A stretch of DNA of 64,000 nt, taken from NCBI GenBank assembly GCA_934047225.1, contig CAKOHE010000034.1:1-64000 (forward strand). Reading direction: 5' to 3'. The position numbers and the translations under genes were made by a program. Source of the stretch: Ypsolopha sequella (lineage: Eukaryota; Arthropoda; Insecta; Lepidoptera; Ypsolophidae). Shown here piece by piece: positions 29,395-40,608 of this stretch. Each line of letters opens with the position of its first letter. Position 1 is the stretch's first letter. The notes beneath the pieces were generated by a model, which saw nothing but the letters and a program-made list of their open reading frames with translations, made no database searches and was not told the DNA's origin.

Positions 29395-32310
29395 ACACTG
29401 TTTGAGCTACAGGACTATGAAATGCACACCGAGTTGCGTAATAGCAGGAAAGGAGGCGGTATTATAGTATACATTCACAACAGTGTAAATTTTACGAGAT
29501 TTAAGTCCGGTACCTTAAACTATGAGTGCATATTGGGCCAAGTAAAAACTAACTATAATTATACTATAGGTTTATGCGCCGTTTATAGGCCACCAAAACT
29601 AAACAAACAAAGTTTCATTACAGAACTGTCTCGTATGATATCTAAATGTCCTTTAAAACAAAGCTATGTACTATTAGGCGATATAAACTTGGACCTTAAG
29701 AAACCTGACTCGATAGTAACACAATACTTAAATTCCTTGTACGGAGCTGGCTTGGAATGTGGAATTAGTCAGTTCACTCGTATAGAAAAAAAGGGTAACC
29801 TAATAACCAAGTCATGTATAGACCATATATTTGTACGAAGTGTCGATCATCAAACCGTGCGAACAGCTGTTATACACAATGCACTGGCCGACCATTTTAT
29901 AACTGGTTTTGAGATAATCGATAGCTCGTTAACAAACAAAAGTGATTCCTATAAAACAGTGACTAAGGTCGATAATATTAAGATGCAGTCGGAACTATCT
30001 AGTATTGACTGGAATGAGGCTTTATCTTATAATGATGCAAATAAAATTTTGGATTTCATTGTTGAAAAGTTTAATTGTGTATACGAAAAATGTAAGATGA
30101 CTGTAAAAATAAAGCAGGGTAAACGGCAATCATGTAAATGGATAAGTAAAAAAATAATATCAATGTGTGATAAAAGAGATGAACTGTTTGCTATCTGGAA
30201 AAAAGATGAAAGTAACCTCCAAAATAGATTATTGTATAACATATATAGAAACAAGACAAATAGACACATAAATAATGTAAAAAATAACTTTTATAGAAAG
30301 GAAATCTGTAACAATTTTCAAAATCCAAAAAAAGTGTGGGACATTATAAATCAAATAAGTGGTAAATTAGTTAAATCCATCGATGAAATTATAATTAAAT
30401 CCTTTAAAACTGATATTCCTACTTTGACTAATAACTTCGCCTGTGAGTTTAGAAACAATGTAAAAAAAATTTGCTCTTATTGTGATGTACCTCTTCTAAA
30501 GAAACACACTTATACTAATAGCCCAAATCTCTCAATAAGATTACAAAAGGCCAAAAGTGATGTCATATATACAATAATTAAACATATGAATGATAAAAAA
30601 AGTCCAGGAATAGATAAAATCCGAGCTAAAGATGTAAAATTTATAAATACATCCATTACCCCCGTTATTACCCATCTTATTAATACATGCATTAAAACTT
30701 CATTGTATCCTGATAAACTTAAAGTAGGTACCATAAGACCTATTTATAAAAAAGGTAGTCATATCGACATAAACAACTATAGGCCAATTACTATCCTATC
30801 TTGCATTGACAAAATAATTGAGAGGTATCTCGGAAACGAAATAAATAAATTTCTTATAAAAAACAAAGTTATAAATAAAAAGCAGTTCGGTTTCCAAAAA
30901 CAGCGAAATACATCTCAATTACTTTCTCAATTTACTAATGAGGTCAGCAAGTACATGAATGACAGACAGCATGTGCTGGCTGTATTTATTGATTTTAGTA
31001 AAGCATTTGATACACTTAATTATGACACACTTTATTCCAAACTGATGCAGAATGGCATACAGGGCCCTTTCAGAAACTTACTGAAAAACTATCACACAAA
31101 CAGATTTACATCAGTCAACATAGGTGGAGTGCATAGCAACCGGTTTCCGACTGAAGAAGGCACCGCTCAAGGTTCAATTTTTGGGCCTACCGAGTACCTG
31201 TTGTATGTAAATGACATGTGTAACATATTTTCCGAAGGGTCCGTTTACCAGTTTGCAGATGACACATGTTTGATAGCATCACATACAAATGTTGAAGAAG
31301 CTCAACAAATAATGCAACGTAACTTTGACCTCCTATGTAAATGGGCTCACGATGTCGGACTTGTCATTAATTCACAAAAAACTAAACTTTTACACATTCA
31401 CTCCCCATACTTAAAAACCTTAATCACTCCGTACATCGTTGCCCATGACCATCAATGTTTACATAAAAATCACAATACATGTAACTGTGAGCATCTAGAA
31501 CTTGTCAAACAACATAAGTACCTAGGTCTCATTATAGATAACAATCTGAACTGGGGTCCACATATTGAATACCTATGTAACAAGCTGCGAGGCATTCTAT
31601 CAAAATTGTGTATAATTAAATACAAATTACCTTATAATATATTAAGAATAATGTATCTATCACTTGCTGACTCAATTATAAGCTATGGTATTAGTAGTTA
31701 TGGTCGTACTTATAAAAGCTATATCGACAACATATATAGACTACAACTTAGATTATTAAAAGTCATTGTGCCTAACAATATTAAAAACAAATACAATGGC
31801 GACGAAAAAGGCTTATTTGACTTCTGTAAAATTATTAATATCTATAGTAAAATAAAAATGGCTATTATTTGTGAAGAATATGATAATGAAGATAAACTTA
31901 TTAAGAAAACTAGGCCTAAGAACTTACGAAACCTAACTTACCTACCTACTTATAAACTACCTAACTATAATAATATATATGGTATGAGAACATGGGAGTA
32001 CATGCTTCCTTTAATACTAAATGAAATACCTACCCATACATTAGATAGACTAAAAAACTTAAATAATAATAAAAAGCGAAAAAGTGCCATAAAGCTTTAT
32101 TTTCTTCAACATCAGCAGCCTGTGGCTGCGTGATGTTATTTAACATAATATAAGTTAGAATTAGTTTAGTTAGTTAAGCATAAAGTTTGCGATCTCGCCA
32201 TACCGCGCATAAACCATGTGGTTTTAGTCGGATGGCTTTAAACTCTTAAATATGTAAATAAATTTAACTATGAATAAATAAACTAAAAAAAAAAAAAAAA
32301 AAAAAAAATA
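29395..32310 (+). mobile_element. 5'-truncated LINE with poly(A) tail
   Basis: A single long ORF2, a short 3' UTR with overlapping AATAAA signals (about 32258-32280), and a 24-nt A-run at 32285-32308. The 5' end lies within the endonuclease domain, so the copy is 5'-truncated. It starts ~110 bp after the hAT-type element at 28974-29273. Confidence 0.88.
29422..32133 (+). CDS. LINE ORF2: partial endonuclease plus reverse transcriptase
   Basis: A 903-residue open frame from the first ATG; related codons (..FELQDYE) extend ~20 bases upstream. The endonuclease lacks its first motif (the VNIRS region) but keeps KGGGIIVYI, LLGDINLDL, CIDHIFVRS and ALADHFITGF. RT: GTIRPIYKKGSHIDINNYRP, QFGFQKQRNTSQ, VFIDFSKAFDT, EEGTAQGSIFGP, and catalytic FADD near residue 615. 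A C-terminal domain follows (DEKGLFDF, TRPKNLRNLTYLP, NNIYGMRTWEYMLP). The usual GVPQGS motif reads GTAQGS here. The same C-terminus appears as fragments at 245 and 18266, so this lineage has retroposed repeatedly. Jockey-like; clade not assigned. Confidence 0.92.
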   Translation: MHTELRNSRKGGGIIVYIHNSVNFTRFKSGTLNYECILGQVKTNYNYTIGLCAVYRPPKLNKQSFITELSRMISKCPLKQSYVLLGDINLDLKKPDSIVTQYLNSLYGAGLECGISQFTRIEKKGNLITKSCIDHIFVRSVDHQTVRTAVIHNALADHFITGFEIIDSSLTNKSDSYKTVTKVDNIKMQSELSSIDWNEALSYNDANKILDFIVEKFNCVYEKCKMTVKIKQGKRQSCKWISKKIISMCDKRDELFAIWKKDESNLQNRLLYNIYRNKTNRHINNVKNNFYRKEICNNFQNPKKVWDIINQISGKLVKSIDEIIIKSFKTDIPTLTNNFACEFRNNVKKICSYCDVPLLKKHTYTNSPNLSIRLQKAKSDVIYTIIKHMNDKKSPGIDKIRAKDVKFINTSITPVITHLINTCIKTSLYPDKLKVGTIRPIYKKGSHIDINNYRPITILSCIDKIIERYLGNEINKFLIKNKVINKKQFGFQKQRNTSQLLSQFTNEVSKYMNDRQHVLAVFIDFSKAFDTLNYDTLYSKLMQNGIQGPFRNLLKNYHTNRFTSVNIGGVHSNRFPTEEGTAQGSIFGPTEYLLYVNDMCNIFSEGSVYQFADDTCLIASHTNVEEAQQIMQRNFDLLCKWAHDVGLVINSQKTKLLHIHSPYLKTLITPYIVAHDHQCLHKNHNTCNCEHLELVKQHKYLGLIIDNNLNWGPHIEYLCNKLRGILSKLCIIKYKLPYNILRIMYLSLADSIISYGISSYGRTYKSYIDNIYRLQLRLLKVIVPNNIKNKYNGDEKGLFDFCKIINIYSKIKMAIICEEYDNEDKLIKKTRPKNLRNLTYLPTYKLPNYNNIYGMRTWEYMLPLILNEIPTHTLDRLKNLNNNKKRKSAIKLYFLQHQQPVAA

Positions 32311-32344
32311 AAATATAAACTATCCAAAGGAACTTGGGTATAAG

Positions 32345-32530
32345 AAAGAAATTAAATGAGACTTGAGGATAATTCATGATTTATATAAAGACGTCTTCAC
32401 TCGCCCAAATGAAGGCAGTCTAAATCTGCTGAAACTGGTCGGCTTTCCCGACCATAACACGTATTGGGGTGAGCCGTTTTTATATAAATCACTAGCTGAC
32501 CCGGCGAACTTCGTTCCGCCTAACAGTCTA
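32345..32530 (+). repeat. repeat related to the foldback at 53075-53290
   Basis: TGAGACTTGAGGATAATTCA, AATCTGCTGAAACTGGTCGG and TGAGCCGTTTTTATATAAAT also occur at 53054-53290. It ends in CTAGCTGACCCGGCGAACTT, a phrase I know from lepidopteran repeat ends. Confidence 0.7.
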
Positions 32531-33013
32531 ATAATATCGTGTTAACTTTAGTTAAACTTAATTTACGATTTCATTAAGGTAATAACATTAATACAACTTT
32601 CTTGCAAATACAGAACTGTTTTATTGCTTGCCATTGCGAAAGAAGAATGGCAGGGACCCATGTAGTAGTTTCAGTACCGTTGTTAGGCTTAGCGTAGGGT
32701 ATTGAATATATGCAGAAATAATAGTTCTTGGAATAACTAAGCGATTTTTAAAACTTGGGGCTTAGATGTTATTTTATGATATCAGAACGCTAGATAAATA
32801 TGTTTCTTTTATATGCGTGGTTTTGTCAACAGATGGCACCACATGCTGTTTGCATTCGTAAAATTAATTAATTAATTTATTGTTATTCGATAACTTATCC
32901 GATACTTTATTACTTATTCTGCTATTCGGAGCGGATAAGAAAGAGATAACTAACATCGATCCAGCCGATCTTGAGTTATAAGTGGTGTAACTAACACGAC
33001 TTTGTTTTATATA
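32531..33013. other. no gene recognised
   Basis: AT-rich sequence with chance ORFs. Confidence 0.35.
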
Positions 33014-33408
33014 TTTTTCAATGCATGTGCTCGTAAAAGCCCACTTTTTATGCATCAAAACCGAACAGAAAGTCGATTATTTTGCCCTAGGACTTTATTA
33101 TTATTATTTTTTTTTTAATTTATTTGCAATGGTTGGCTAACCTGCAGCCTTTCCTGTGTACCATAGAAGTTGTACTTTTTTCCCACTGTTTAACGGCTCT
33201 GGATACAATCCTTTTGAGCCAATCATAATTTAAAGTTCACAAGATTATAATTGTTTTCATTTCCTCACACTATGCATTGAAAAACGTGGTATGATACACG
33301 GGCGTAAAAGCAATAAATTACTCGGTTACGTTTAAAACACTCGCTACGCTCGTGTTTTAAATCGTCCTCGTAATTTATTCCTTTTCGCCCTAGTAGCATA
33401 AACTACTA
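33014..33408 (-). mobile_element. Helentron-like family F1, copy 3
   Basis: Complete from TTTTTCAATGCAT to TAGTAGCATAAACTACTA, with the same foldback and subterminal repeats as the other copies. Confidence 0.87.
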
Positions 33409-33827
33409 TAATAGATAAGAAAGAAAGTTATAAGAATATAAAGGTGTATATGTAGAAGGTTAAAACAATAATTCTAGTACCATTTCAAACATTAATGTAC
33501 CACTACGACTGAAGGTTTGTCCAGTCGTGCCTTATTCTTTAGAGATCAAGGTTGAATTCTCTAGGAAGCTTTAGAAAGACCAATGTCAAAAATCTGATTA
33601 TTTATAAGATTAATTCACTTTATGTATCCTGAGTGAACCAACTATGGATTAATGACTGTAGCAGATATTATCCATAGGCTATTCCTTTCTGCCTTGTATT
33701 AGGCAATAACTGGATATGAGAGTTACTGTGAACTTATTGCACGACCCAGTCTATGACATGAGTAGATGAGAATGTTAATAACTGGATAATTAATTAAGGT
33801 ACCCCGTTAAAAACTGGGTTGGCTATC
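33409..33827. other. no gene recognised
   Basis: AT-rich flank between F1 copy 3 and the mariner element. Confidence 0.35.
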
Positions 33828-35125
33828 TACGAGGGGAGGCTGAAAAGTAACCTACCTAACTATGAAAGAAAAGACGTAACTGGATAGTTTTTTTTTATTT
33901 TTCTATTTAGTCCTCTGCTAGTAAAATGCACTTATTAAACTTTTCAAATATTGAATTTAAGCCATTAAAAAAAAAAAAACTGTTTGTCGTCAAAATAGTC
34001 AGAAACCGCTGCCTTCATTTCGTCATCGGTCATAAATCTTCGTCGCCTGAGGTCTTTCTTGAGAAGTCTAAACAGAAAATAGTCACAGGGGGCTAGATCT
34101 GGACTATAAGGGGGGTGGTCAATGGTTTCGAAGCCATTGTCTTTAATTGCTAGCTTTGTTGTGCGTGCGGTATGCACTGGTGCGTTATCGTGCAAAATCA
34201 GAATTCCTTTGCTTAGTTTACCTCGCCGTTTTTCTTTTATTGTCTCTCTTAGTTGATATAATAAGTTTGAGTAATAATCAGCATTCATTGTAGTTTTTTT
34301 CGGTAAATAATCTATGAGCAAAATCCCTTCTGTGTCCCAAAAGATTGTAGCCATAAGTTTACCGGCCGATGGACAGACCTTAAATTTCCGAGGCGGCTTC
34401 TCATCCTTAAATTTCCACTGTAACGACTCTTGCTTACTTTCCGGGTCCCATTGTCGAATCCAAGTCTCATCACATGTTACAATTCTAGAAATTATTTCTT
34501 CCTCTTTCCCTCGACTCATGTCCAAAAACTCTTCGCAACATTTGACACGCCTCTCCATGTCAAATGCAGTCAACATTCTAGGGACCCAACGTGCACTAAC
34601 CTTGGACATGTTCAAATGCTCATGAATTATTTCATTGACTCGCTCTTTACTGACGCCCACATCTCTAGCTATCTCCCACTGCTTCACTCGTCGGTCCTCT
34701 AATATATTTTTTTTTCACCCTGGCTACATTTTCATCGGTGACGGCCGAAACTGGTCTTCCGCTACGAGGATCATCTTCGAGGCTCTCACGACCTAATTTA
34801 AACTGCCTTGACCAAAACTTTATAACAAATTCGGAAGATCACGAACTGCCAAACACACGTGACATACGCTGTCTGATCTCCGAAGGCGTATTCCCTTCTT
34901 TAGTCAAAAACTTAATCACCGCACGCTGCTCGATTTTATCCATTTTCACTTTTTCTACCGACATGTTCGAAACAATTGTAGGAGACAAACAAACGTGATG
35001 CAATAAACAAATGAATGTAATACATTTTGAAAATAGAATAACAAACGAATATAAATCCATACCAGCCAGCATTATTTTTGTATATATTTCTGACCAAGGA
35101 GATTACATATCAGCCGCCCTACGTA
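33828..35125 (-). mobile_element. mariner element with TIRs, ~1.3 kb
   Basis: Left end TACGAGGGGAGGCTGAAAAG. The right end ..TCAGCCGCCCTACGTA is its imperfect inverted copy (about 25 of 31 bases). Terminal TA on both sides fits the TA target. The ~1.3 kb length is normal for mariner. The transposase inside is broken. Confidence 0.88.
33965..34987 (-). pseudogene. mariner transposase, frameshifted
   Basis: Would cut and paste the element at TA sites. The C-terminal ~240 residues are open (34687-33965): second helix-turn-helix (KQWEIARDVGVSKERVNEII) and the catalytic triad as TCDETW, LHDNAPVHTA and HPPYSPDLAPCDYFLF. The last spacing fits DD34D. The N-terminal ~40 residues (VEKVKMDKIEQRAV, FLTKEGNTPSEIRQRMSRVF) lie in another frame near 34960-34840. 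The linker between (SGRPVSAV) lies in a third segment near 34740-34830, so at least two frame changes separate start and catalytic core. The C-terminus ends in a Phe run from an A/T homopolymer near 33968. Non-functional as it stands. Confidence 0.9.
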
Positions 35126-35583
35126 TGCTTATTGTATCTAACTGTAAGTGTTAAATAATTACATGTAGGTACAGGGTTGCAGAATAGAAATAGAACTCGA
35201 ATTTTTCTTTATAGAAGAAAATTAGCTGCTATGACATAGCTTGCAGAGAATCAGGACGGCACAAGGTCCTGAATAACTCTTTAAAAATGTTATTTGGGTA
35301 TGGACATGGGAAACAGCACCACCCCACTGTTCCGGTGAGCTTCATCTGCCTGACTAACGAGCCCGAAAAAACTTGGGAAAAAGTACTTTTATGTAATGAA
35401 TAGTTTAAATGTATCAATAATTAGAGTATTTTATTTGTGACGAATGTTGACACAGCGTATTATAAAACATGTTATACTAAAATTGTAATATAGGTACTAG
35501 ATAAGTATGAAGTAGTATAAACGAATGTCTATCCTAAATTCATAACGAAATAGATATTACAGCTAAGACTAACTTTAGTACTC
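35126..35583. other. no gene recognised
   Basis: AT-rich sequence between the mariner and the minisatellite. Confidence 0.35.
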
Positions 35584-35716
35584 GCGCCTGAGCACCCTAC
35601 AGGTGTCGCACGTGCCGGAGCAACCCGCAGGTGTCGCACGCGCCGGAGCAACCCGCAGGTGTCGCACGCGCCGGAGCAACCCGCAGGTGTCGCACGCGCC
35701 GGAGCACTCCGCGGAG
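35584..35716. repeat. 28-bp GC-rich minisatellite, ~4.5 copies
   Basis: The unit contains GCCGGAGCAACCCGCAGGTG then TCGCACGC. Outer units are diverged (CACCCTACAGG at the left, CACTCCGCGG at the right). It is followed by CTCGAAACGTCGAGCTTTT, a motif I associate with TE leader regions. Confidence 0.92.
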
Positions 35717-36109
35717 CCTGATGAATGTCACTCGAAACGTCGAGCTTTTGTCACAAAAATCAAATTGAGTCTTATCTGTAATATCAATTTCGATATTATA
35801 ACAGATTAATTATTTTTAAATAGTACCTACTCTTATGAAAAACTTATCCAAAGAAAAATTGAGTTTTGAACCACCCATACAAAATTCATAGTAGCTTTTG
35901 AAAATTAGTAATGAAACTTATTTCATTTTTTATTTGAAAGAATTCTATAATTTCCATAGCACTGTTTCTTTGGGAAAGGTCCACGTATGATCAGTAGATT
36001 ATGTGATTTTATTTAAAGATATCTGTCATTTTACACTCGATATTTATCTTTTACATTTTTTTAATTTAGCAAACAGGCTTTTATAAATAAGACTAAAGAG
36101 AGATAATAT
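35717..36109. other. no gene recognised
   Basis: AT-rich after the minisatellite. Confidence 0.35.
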
Positions 36110-36165
36110 ATGAGGCCTATATCCAGCAGTGGACGAATACGAGCTGATGGATGGATGCATGATAT
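36110..36165 (+). repeat. RTE-type LINE 3' end fragment
   Basis: GCCTATATCCAGCAGTGGAC, then GAGCTGATGGATGGATG, is the characteristic end of lepidopteran RTE-like LINEs. Confidence 0.65.
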
Positions 36166-37108
36166 GTATATATTATTAAATTATCTAAATTTACAATTAT
36201 ATCCCTGATTAATACACGTGTCAACTTGTAATGGCTATATTAATTTCGGTTACAAGAAACGTGTCCTTATAAATGTAATATCTGAACCGTTTACAAGGGC
36301 AATTCATTTATAACCGTGACAGCAATCCTGCAAAAAGTATTTTGCTGAAAACGTAACGTTTCTATAAAAAAAGTTTTTCCTGTTTTAAATGAGCGTTTTT
36401 CCTTATTACATTTAGTGTTACATAAGATTCCTAGATGGCACTGTCGTATTCTTTAGCAACAGAAGCACCGATTCCAACGAAAAACAACTTTGACGTTGAT
36501 TGGTACGAAACACATTTTATCTATGGTAACATGGACAGCGCCATCTGGAGGAAAGCTTAAAACTAAGAAAAAAAAAACAACGAGAAAAACGCTCATTGTG
36601 TGAAAAATAAATTTTGTGAGAATATGAGTTATGATTGTTGGTGTATTTTCAACGCCAACAAGAAATAAAGCCATTTTGTGTTGAAGAAACTGTAGATAAT
36701 TTTATCTTGCCTTCTTTATTGCCACTTTAAGGTTTATAGACAATACCACTACCTCTATTAAGGTGTCTATAAAACTGAAGGTGTCTTTAAAACAGAAACA
36801 TTTAAAAAGGTTATATTTTATACTATTCTTTCTCCATATTGATTGATAAATTTAGGATTCCATATATAAATAAAACCCTTTTTCCTAGATCTGCTAATTT
36901 GAAGTCAAAATTCGAGTGGTTCTTTTGACGGATGTAAAGCGGTTTCTAAGAAAGGAAGAATTACATTTTTTACATAAATAAAATTTACATTTAGCATTAT
37001 TCACTTATATTTATAACTAATTTATAAGTTTGATTGATGTTGACCATATCGATCGAAATCTATCTCAATAATGTCATTTAAATGTGTGTTCGACTTTTAT
37101 ATATATAC
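36166..37108. other. no gene recognised
   Basis: AT-rich. AGATGGCACTG (36432) and CAGCGCCATCTGG (36537) form a weak inverted pair. Confidence 0.35.
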
Positions 37109-37510
37109 ACAAGGTGACTTTTTGATCATCGTCCAAATTCATACTGGTGGCTTGGTAAGTGATCAGTAACATGGATCTGGAAGAAATCGCTCAAAGCGAT
37201 AAGACCGCCCATTGTTGCCTATATTTTTGTTTTTTTCCAACTTCGTATTGTTGTTTTTGTTGTTTTTCTTTTGGTGCACAATAAAGCGTATTTATGTTAT
37301 GTTATGTTATGGATCAATAACAATTTTTGTGAAATTCGTAAAATGAAATTTCGCCTCCCCATAGTGATTCACTCGGAACTGGAAGTGAATTTCTATAGGA
37401 AGTCGAAATTTCATTTTACGATTTTCTCAAAAATTATTATTGACCCAAGATACTGATCACTTATCAAGCCTCCAGTATGAATTTGGACGATGATCAAAAA
37501 GTCACCTTGT
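37109..37510. mobile_element. MITE with long TIRs, split by a LINE tail
   Basis: ACAAGGTGACTTTTTGATCA at the left is inverted at the right end; the arms run about 130 bp. A second copy is at 55963-56152 and a degenerate one at 40355-40605. The left arm is interrupted at 37178-37308 by another insertion. Confidence 0.85.
37178..37308 (+). mobile_element. short LINE 3'-end insertion with 7-bp target duplication
   Basis: The 131-bp insert starts TGGAAGAAATCGCT..CGATAAGACCGCC and ends GTGCACAATAAAG then TTATG repeats. ATGGATC flanks both sides exactly (37171-37177 and 37309-37315). The sequence matches a LINE tail common in lepidopterans, with a short tandem repeat instead of poly(A). Confidence 0.82.
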
Positions 37511-37719
37511 ATAATAAAAGTATTCTTATAATATAAAACATTTATTATTATTTCGTTCAAACTATAAATTAATTGTAAATATAAGTAAATAATGCTATAT
37601 GAAAATATTTTTTTAAGTAAAAAATTCATATTTATGTAGCTACCTTTAATAAATAATTGCCATTATGTATTAAAGCTATACCTATATAAATATAAAGACA
37701 AATTCGTTTATATCTTTAA

Positions 37720-38410
37720 TCGCGTACGTGCGTAGTGTCCTTGAATTTGCTTGCATTGTTTGGAGTCCTATGTATAAAGTGCACATTACTAGAGTGGAAA
37801 GAGTCCAAAATAAATTTCTGAAAATTCTGGACTATCGTACTGGACATTTCTTTAAGGGTTATGTTGAAAGTGCCCAGCGGAATAACTTGCCATCTTTACA
37901 GCACCGACGATTATTACTTGATGTCTCGTTTTTGTTCAAACTTGTCAATAACCAAGTTGACTCACCTACACTACTTGAGAAAGTTCTATTTAAGGTCCTT
38001 TTTAAGTCCTACTCACGTTCTGGTAACCTGTTTTATGTTAAATTTGCTGGTACAAATTACGCTAAACACACCTTTTTCAGACGCAGCTTACAATTTTATA
38101 ATAAGAACTTACAATAGTTAGACTTGTTCGCCCTAAGCCACCAATGTTTTAAAATAAATGCTCTTAAGCAATATCTAAACTATAATTTGTTAATCTTATC
38201 TTAAATCTACAATATTCACTTTGTCATAATATTTAGTATTCAAAATCCATTTTGATGTCTGTGTGATGTGCCTTTTGTGTTTATGTCTTATGTTGTTTAC
38301 GTATTTTTGTAACTTTGCTTCTTAATTATTCTTTCCTATTTTTAAATGTATTAAGATTTATGTGTGACTGTTTGTGTTCTCAATAAAACAAAATAAAAAA
38401 AAATAAAAAT
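37720..38410 (+). pseudogene. 5'-truncated LINE: RT C-terminus, 3' UTR, A-rich tail
   Basis: From about 37728 the frame reads RSVLEFACIVWSPMYKVHIT, then RVERVQNKFLKIL and RRLLLDVSFLFKLVN, ending at 38117. This is the post-polymerase region found in jockey-like LINEs (compare the family form RS-LEY-S-VW-P). It differs from the other LINEs here. A ~260-bp 3' UTR and A-rich tail (38380-38408, after CAATAAAAC) follow. Endonuclease and catalytic motifs are absent. Confidence 0.8.
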
Positions 38411-38576
38411 ATATTTTGGTTTAAACACAAATCAATATAAAAATATTGTATGGACCAACTTGCATTTTCAGTTGTTTCTTTATTTTTTGTATATCCACTC
38501 AGCTGCCGGACCATTTTTCGTGATTTACACATCTGCTGGTGAACTGCTTATAACTGCTAACAGTTGCTAGAAGCAG

Positions 38577-38925
38577 CGCGAAACTGACGCTCGCTGCGTC
38601 CTTGAGAGGGCGAAATAGGAGAAAATTATACTTTTCACTTGGACGTGATTACTCGATTGAATAATTTTATGTTATGTTTATAGCTATAAAGTTTATCTAT
38701 TATCAATGCATAGATGAATTCAATCGGCCAAGCCACTCAGGAGCAGTAGGGAATTTGAGGTCAATAAACACAACTCAGTAAAAAAAAAATTCTTGTAGAA
38801 GTTTTGGTGGTATGAAAAAGAAAAATGTTGCATATGTTGTCTAAGAGTTGATTATTTATAATACATTTTTTCATTATTTTTGGTTTGGCCATAAACGAGG
38901 AGTAGGCTTTAGAAAGTACTCATAG
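38577..38925. repeat. dispersed repeat, partner at 15180-15540
   Basis: The ordered blocks shared with 15180-15540 are all present. The sequence downstream of 38925 differs from that after 15540. Confidence 0.7.
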
Positions 38926-38984
38926 TAAGGCCCTTAAGCTACCTTAAGTCGGTGGATCAAGCCCTTGGTAAGAGATAACTTCTA

Positions 38985-39260
38985 AGTTAAATACTTCGAC
39001 ATAATCTGCCGAATCAGTAAGTTGAAGTGGCAGTGGGTAGGCCCATATTTGTCGCCGACGTGATAGCCTTTGGGGCCAAAAGGCCTAGAACGGACACCAC
39101 GTGCAGCAAAGCGTAGCCTAGCCCGACCTCGTGCCTGCTGGCCTGGCGGACTTCGCGGGTAGCGGCTGGATGAGTATGACGGAGGAGCGCCAAGAGTGGC
39201 AAAATTTTAGAAAGGCCCATTTCCAGCAGTGAACGAACACAGGCTGATGGATGGCTAGAT
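38985..39260 (+). pseudogene. RTE-type LINE C-terminal fragment and tail
   Basis: The + frame reads KLKWQWVGPYLSP, then a stop, then LERTPRAAKRSLARPRA, as in the conserved C-terminus of RTE-type ORFs (KLKW-WAGH.., GKRS-GRPP-RW). It is followed by the tail CCCATTTCCAGCAGTGAACG and GCTGATGGATGG. The frame is broken; a dead fragment. Confidence 0.78.
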
Positions 39261-39454
39261 ATTTTATCCCCAGATAAAGTGTATTTGGCAAGGCCGAAGG
39301 CGTATCAGCGTTTCTGAACGAAAAAAGCACGATTGCTTATAAAATTTGTTGTCGCACGTTTACTAATTCAAAAATGATTTTCAATAAGTTCCGCATTGAG
39401 TCCGCGTAGTAGATTGTACTCGTAAGTACGCTAATTATTCCTGTAATATTTGAC

Positions 39455-40075
39455 AAAAACCGGTCAAGTGCGAATCAGACTCGCGTATCTAGGTTCCGTA
39501 ATTAGACAGTTTTGGGAACGGAAAATTTTATTTGGTCTTTTTTTTCGTGAATTTCTCAACCGCTATATTTTTCTGTAATCTTTACGTAAGCACTTATTGC
39601 CATGGTTTTTTTTTACATTTTTCGGTTCACCAGTTTTGGAGATAAGGGAAGAGACATACATTTTTTTGTGGTATTTCGACGATTTCTTGAAAAAGGTGCA
39701 ATTTATTATAGCCAAATTATATAATTTTATAATCAGCTCCTTAATACTTATAATTTGATACCCATATTGCGGTTTTAGGAATATTTTTTTTATTTTTCTC
39801 TTTTGTACTGGAAATATTTTGAACAATAAAAAAAAATTTTTTTTACGCTATTTAATGTGGGAAAATTAATGCAATTTTTGTGCAAAATTCTAAGTCTTTG
39901 TCTTTAACGGTGCTAAAGTTATGAGGCTGTGACATACGGACGGATGGACAACGGAATCTCACCGTTAAGGTTCCAAAAATGACAAAATTTAATTTTATAT
40001 TAGCAAAACTGTCAAATTACGGAAGAAATCGGGCACGCGAGTCTGACTTGCGAGTCTGACTTGCACTTGACCATT
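39455..40075 (-). repeat. dispersed lepidopteran-type repeat, degenerate copy
   Basis: It begins AACCGGTCAAGTGCGAATCA and GACTCGCG..GGTTCCGTA, the reverse complement of the 2130/50205 repeat end. It later has CGGACGGATGGACAACGGA. GCGAGTCTGACTTGC is duplicated at 40038-40065. Confidence 0.6.
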
Positions 40076-40354
40076 TTTCTTTTTATTTGACTCCATTTTT
40101 TTGTACTTTGCGCTTGTGCAAGGGAGCAACACTTCACTTTTCTAAAGAAATTTGTCACCCCATTGCCATCCCATGGAAACTGATATATGGGATAAAAAGT
40201 AGCCTATGTCCTATTTCAGGTCTAGAACTACATTTGTGCCAAGTTTCAGCCCAATCGGTAGGTACGGGGCGTCAAGGAGCATATATATTTACAATATTAT
40301 TATTGCACTGCACTATTAAACTATCTACACTTTGTTCTTATATCGTTGCGATGA

Positions 40355-40605
40355 CATATTTAAGGTACGAGACCTGGTAAGCGATCAGTATTACAAACTA
40401 ATAAAAAATTGCGAAATTTTACATAATAAAGCTTTAAAATTTCCATAACATATTAGTATTGACGCGGAGCTAAGCTTGCGTTTGTAGGGCACAGAAATAA
40501 TTCAATAAATTTTCGTATTTCCTAAATAGGGTCATCGACCCTGTTACTGAATACCAAGGGTTCAGTATGAATTTGGCTGCATAAATCATTGTCACCTTAT
40601 ACAAT
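40355..40605. mobile_element. degenerate copy of the 37109-37510 MITE family
   Basis: GACCTGGTAAGCGATCAGTA on the left and GGTTCAGTATGAATTTGG..GTCACCTTATA on the right match that family's arms with many changes. Confidence 0.55.
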
Positions 40606-40608
40606 GTA

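Noticed and set aside
35603..35809. Arg/Pro-rich ORF over the minisatellite
   Set aside because: Produced by the 28-bp tandem repeat. No start context or homology.
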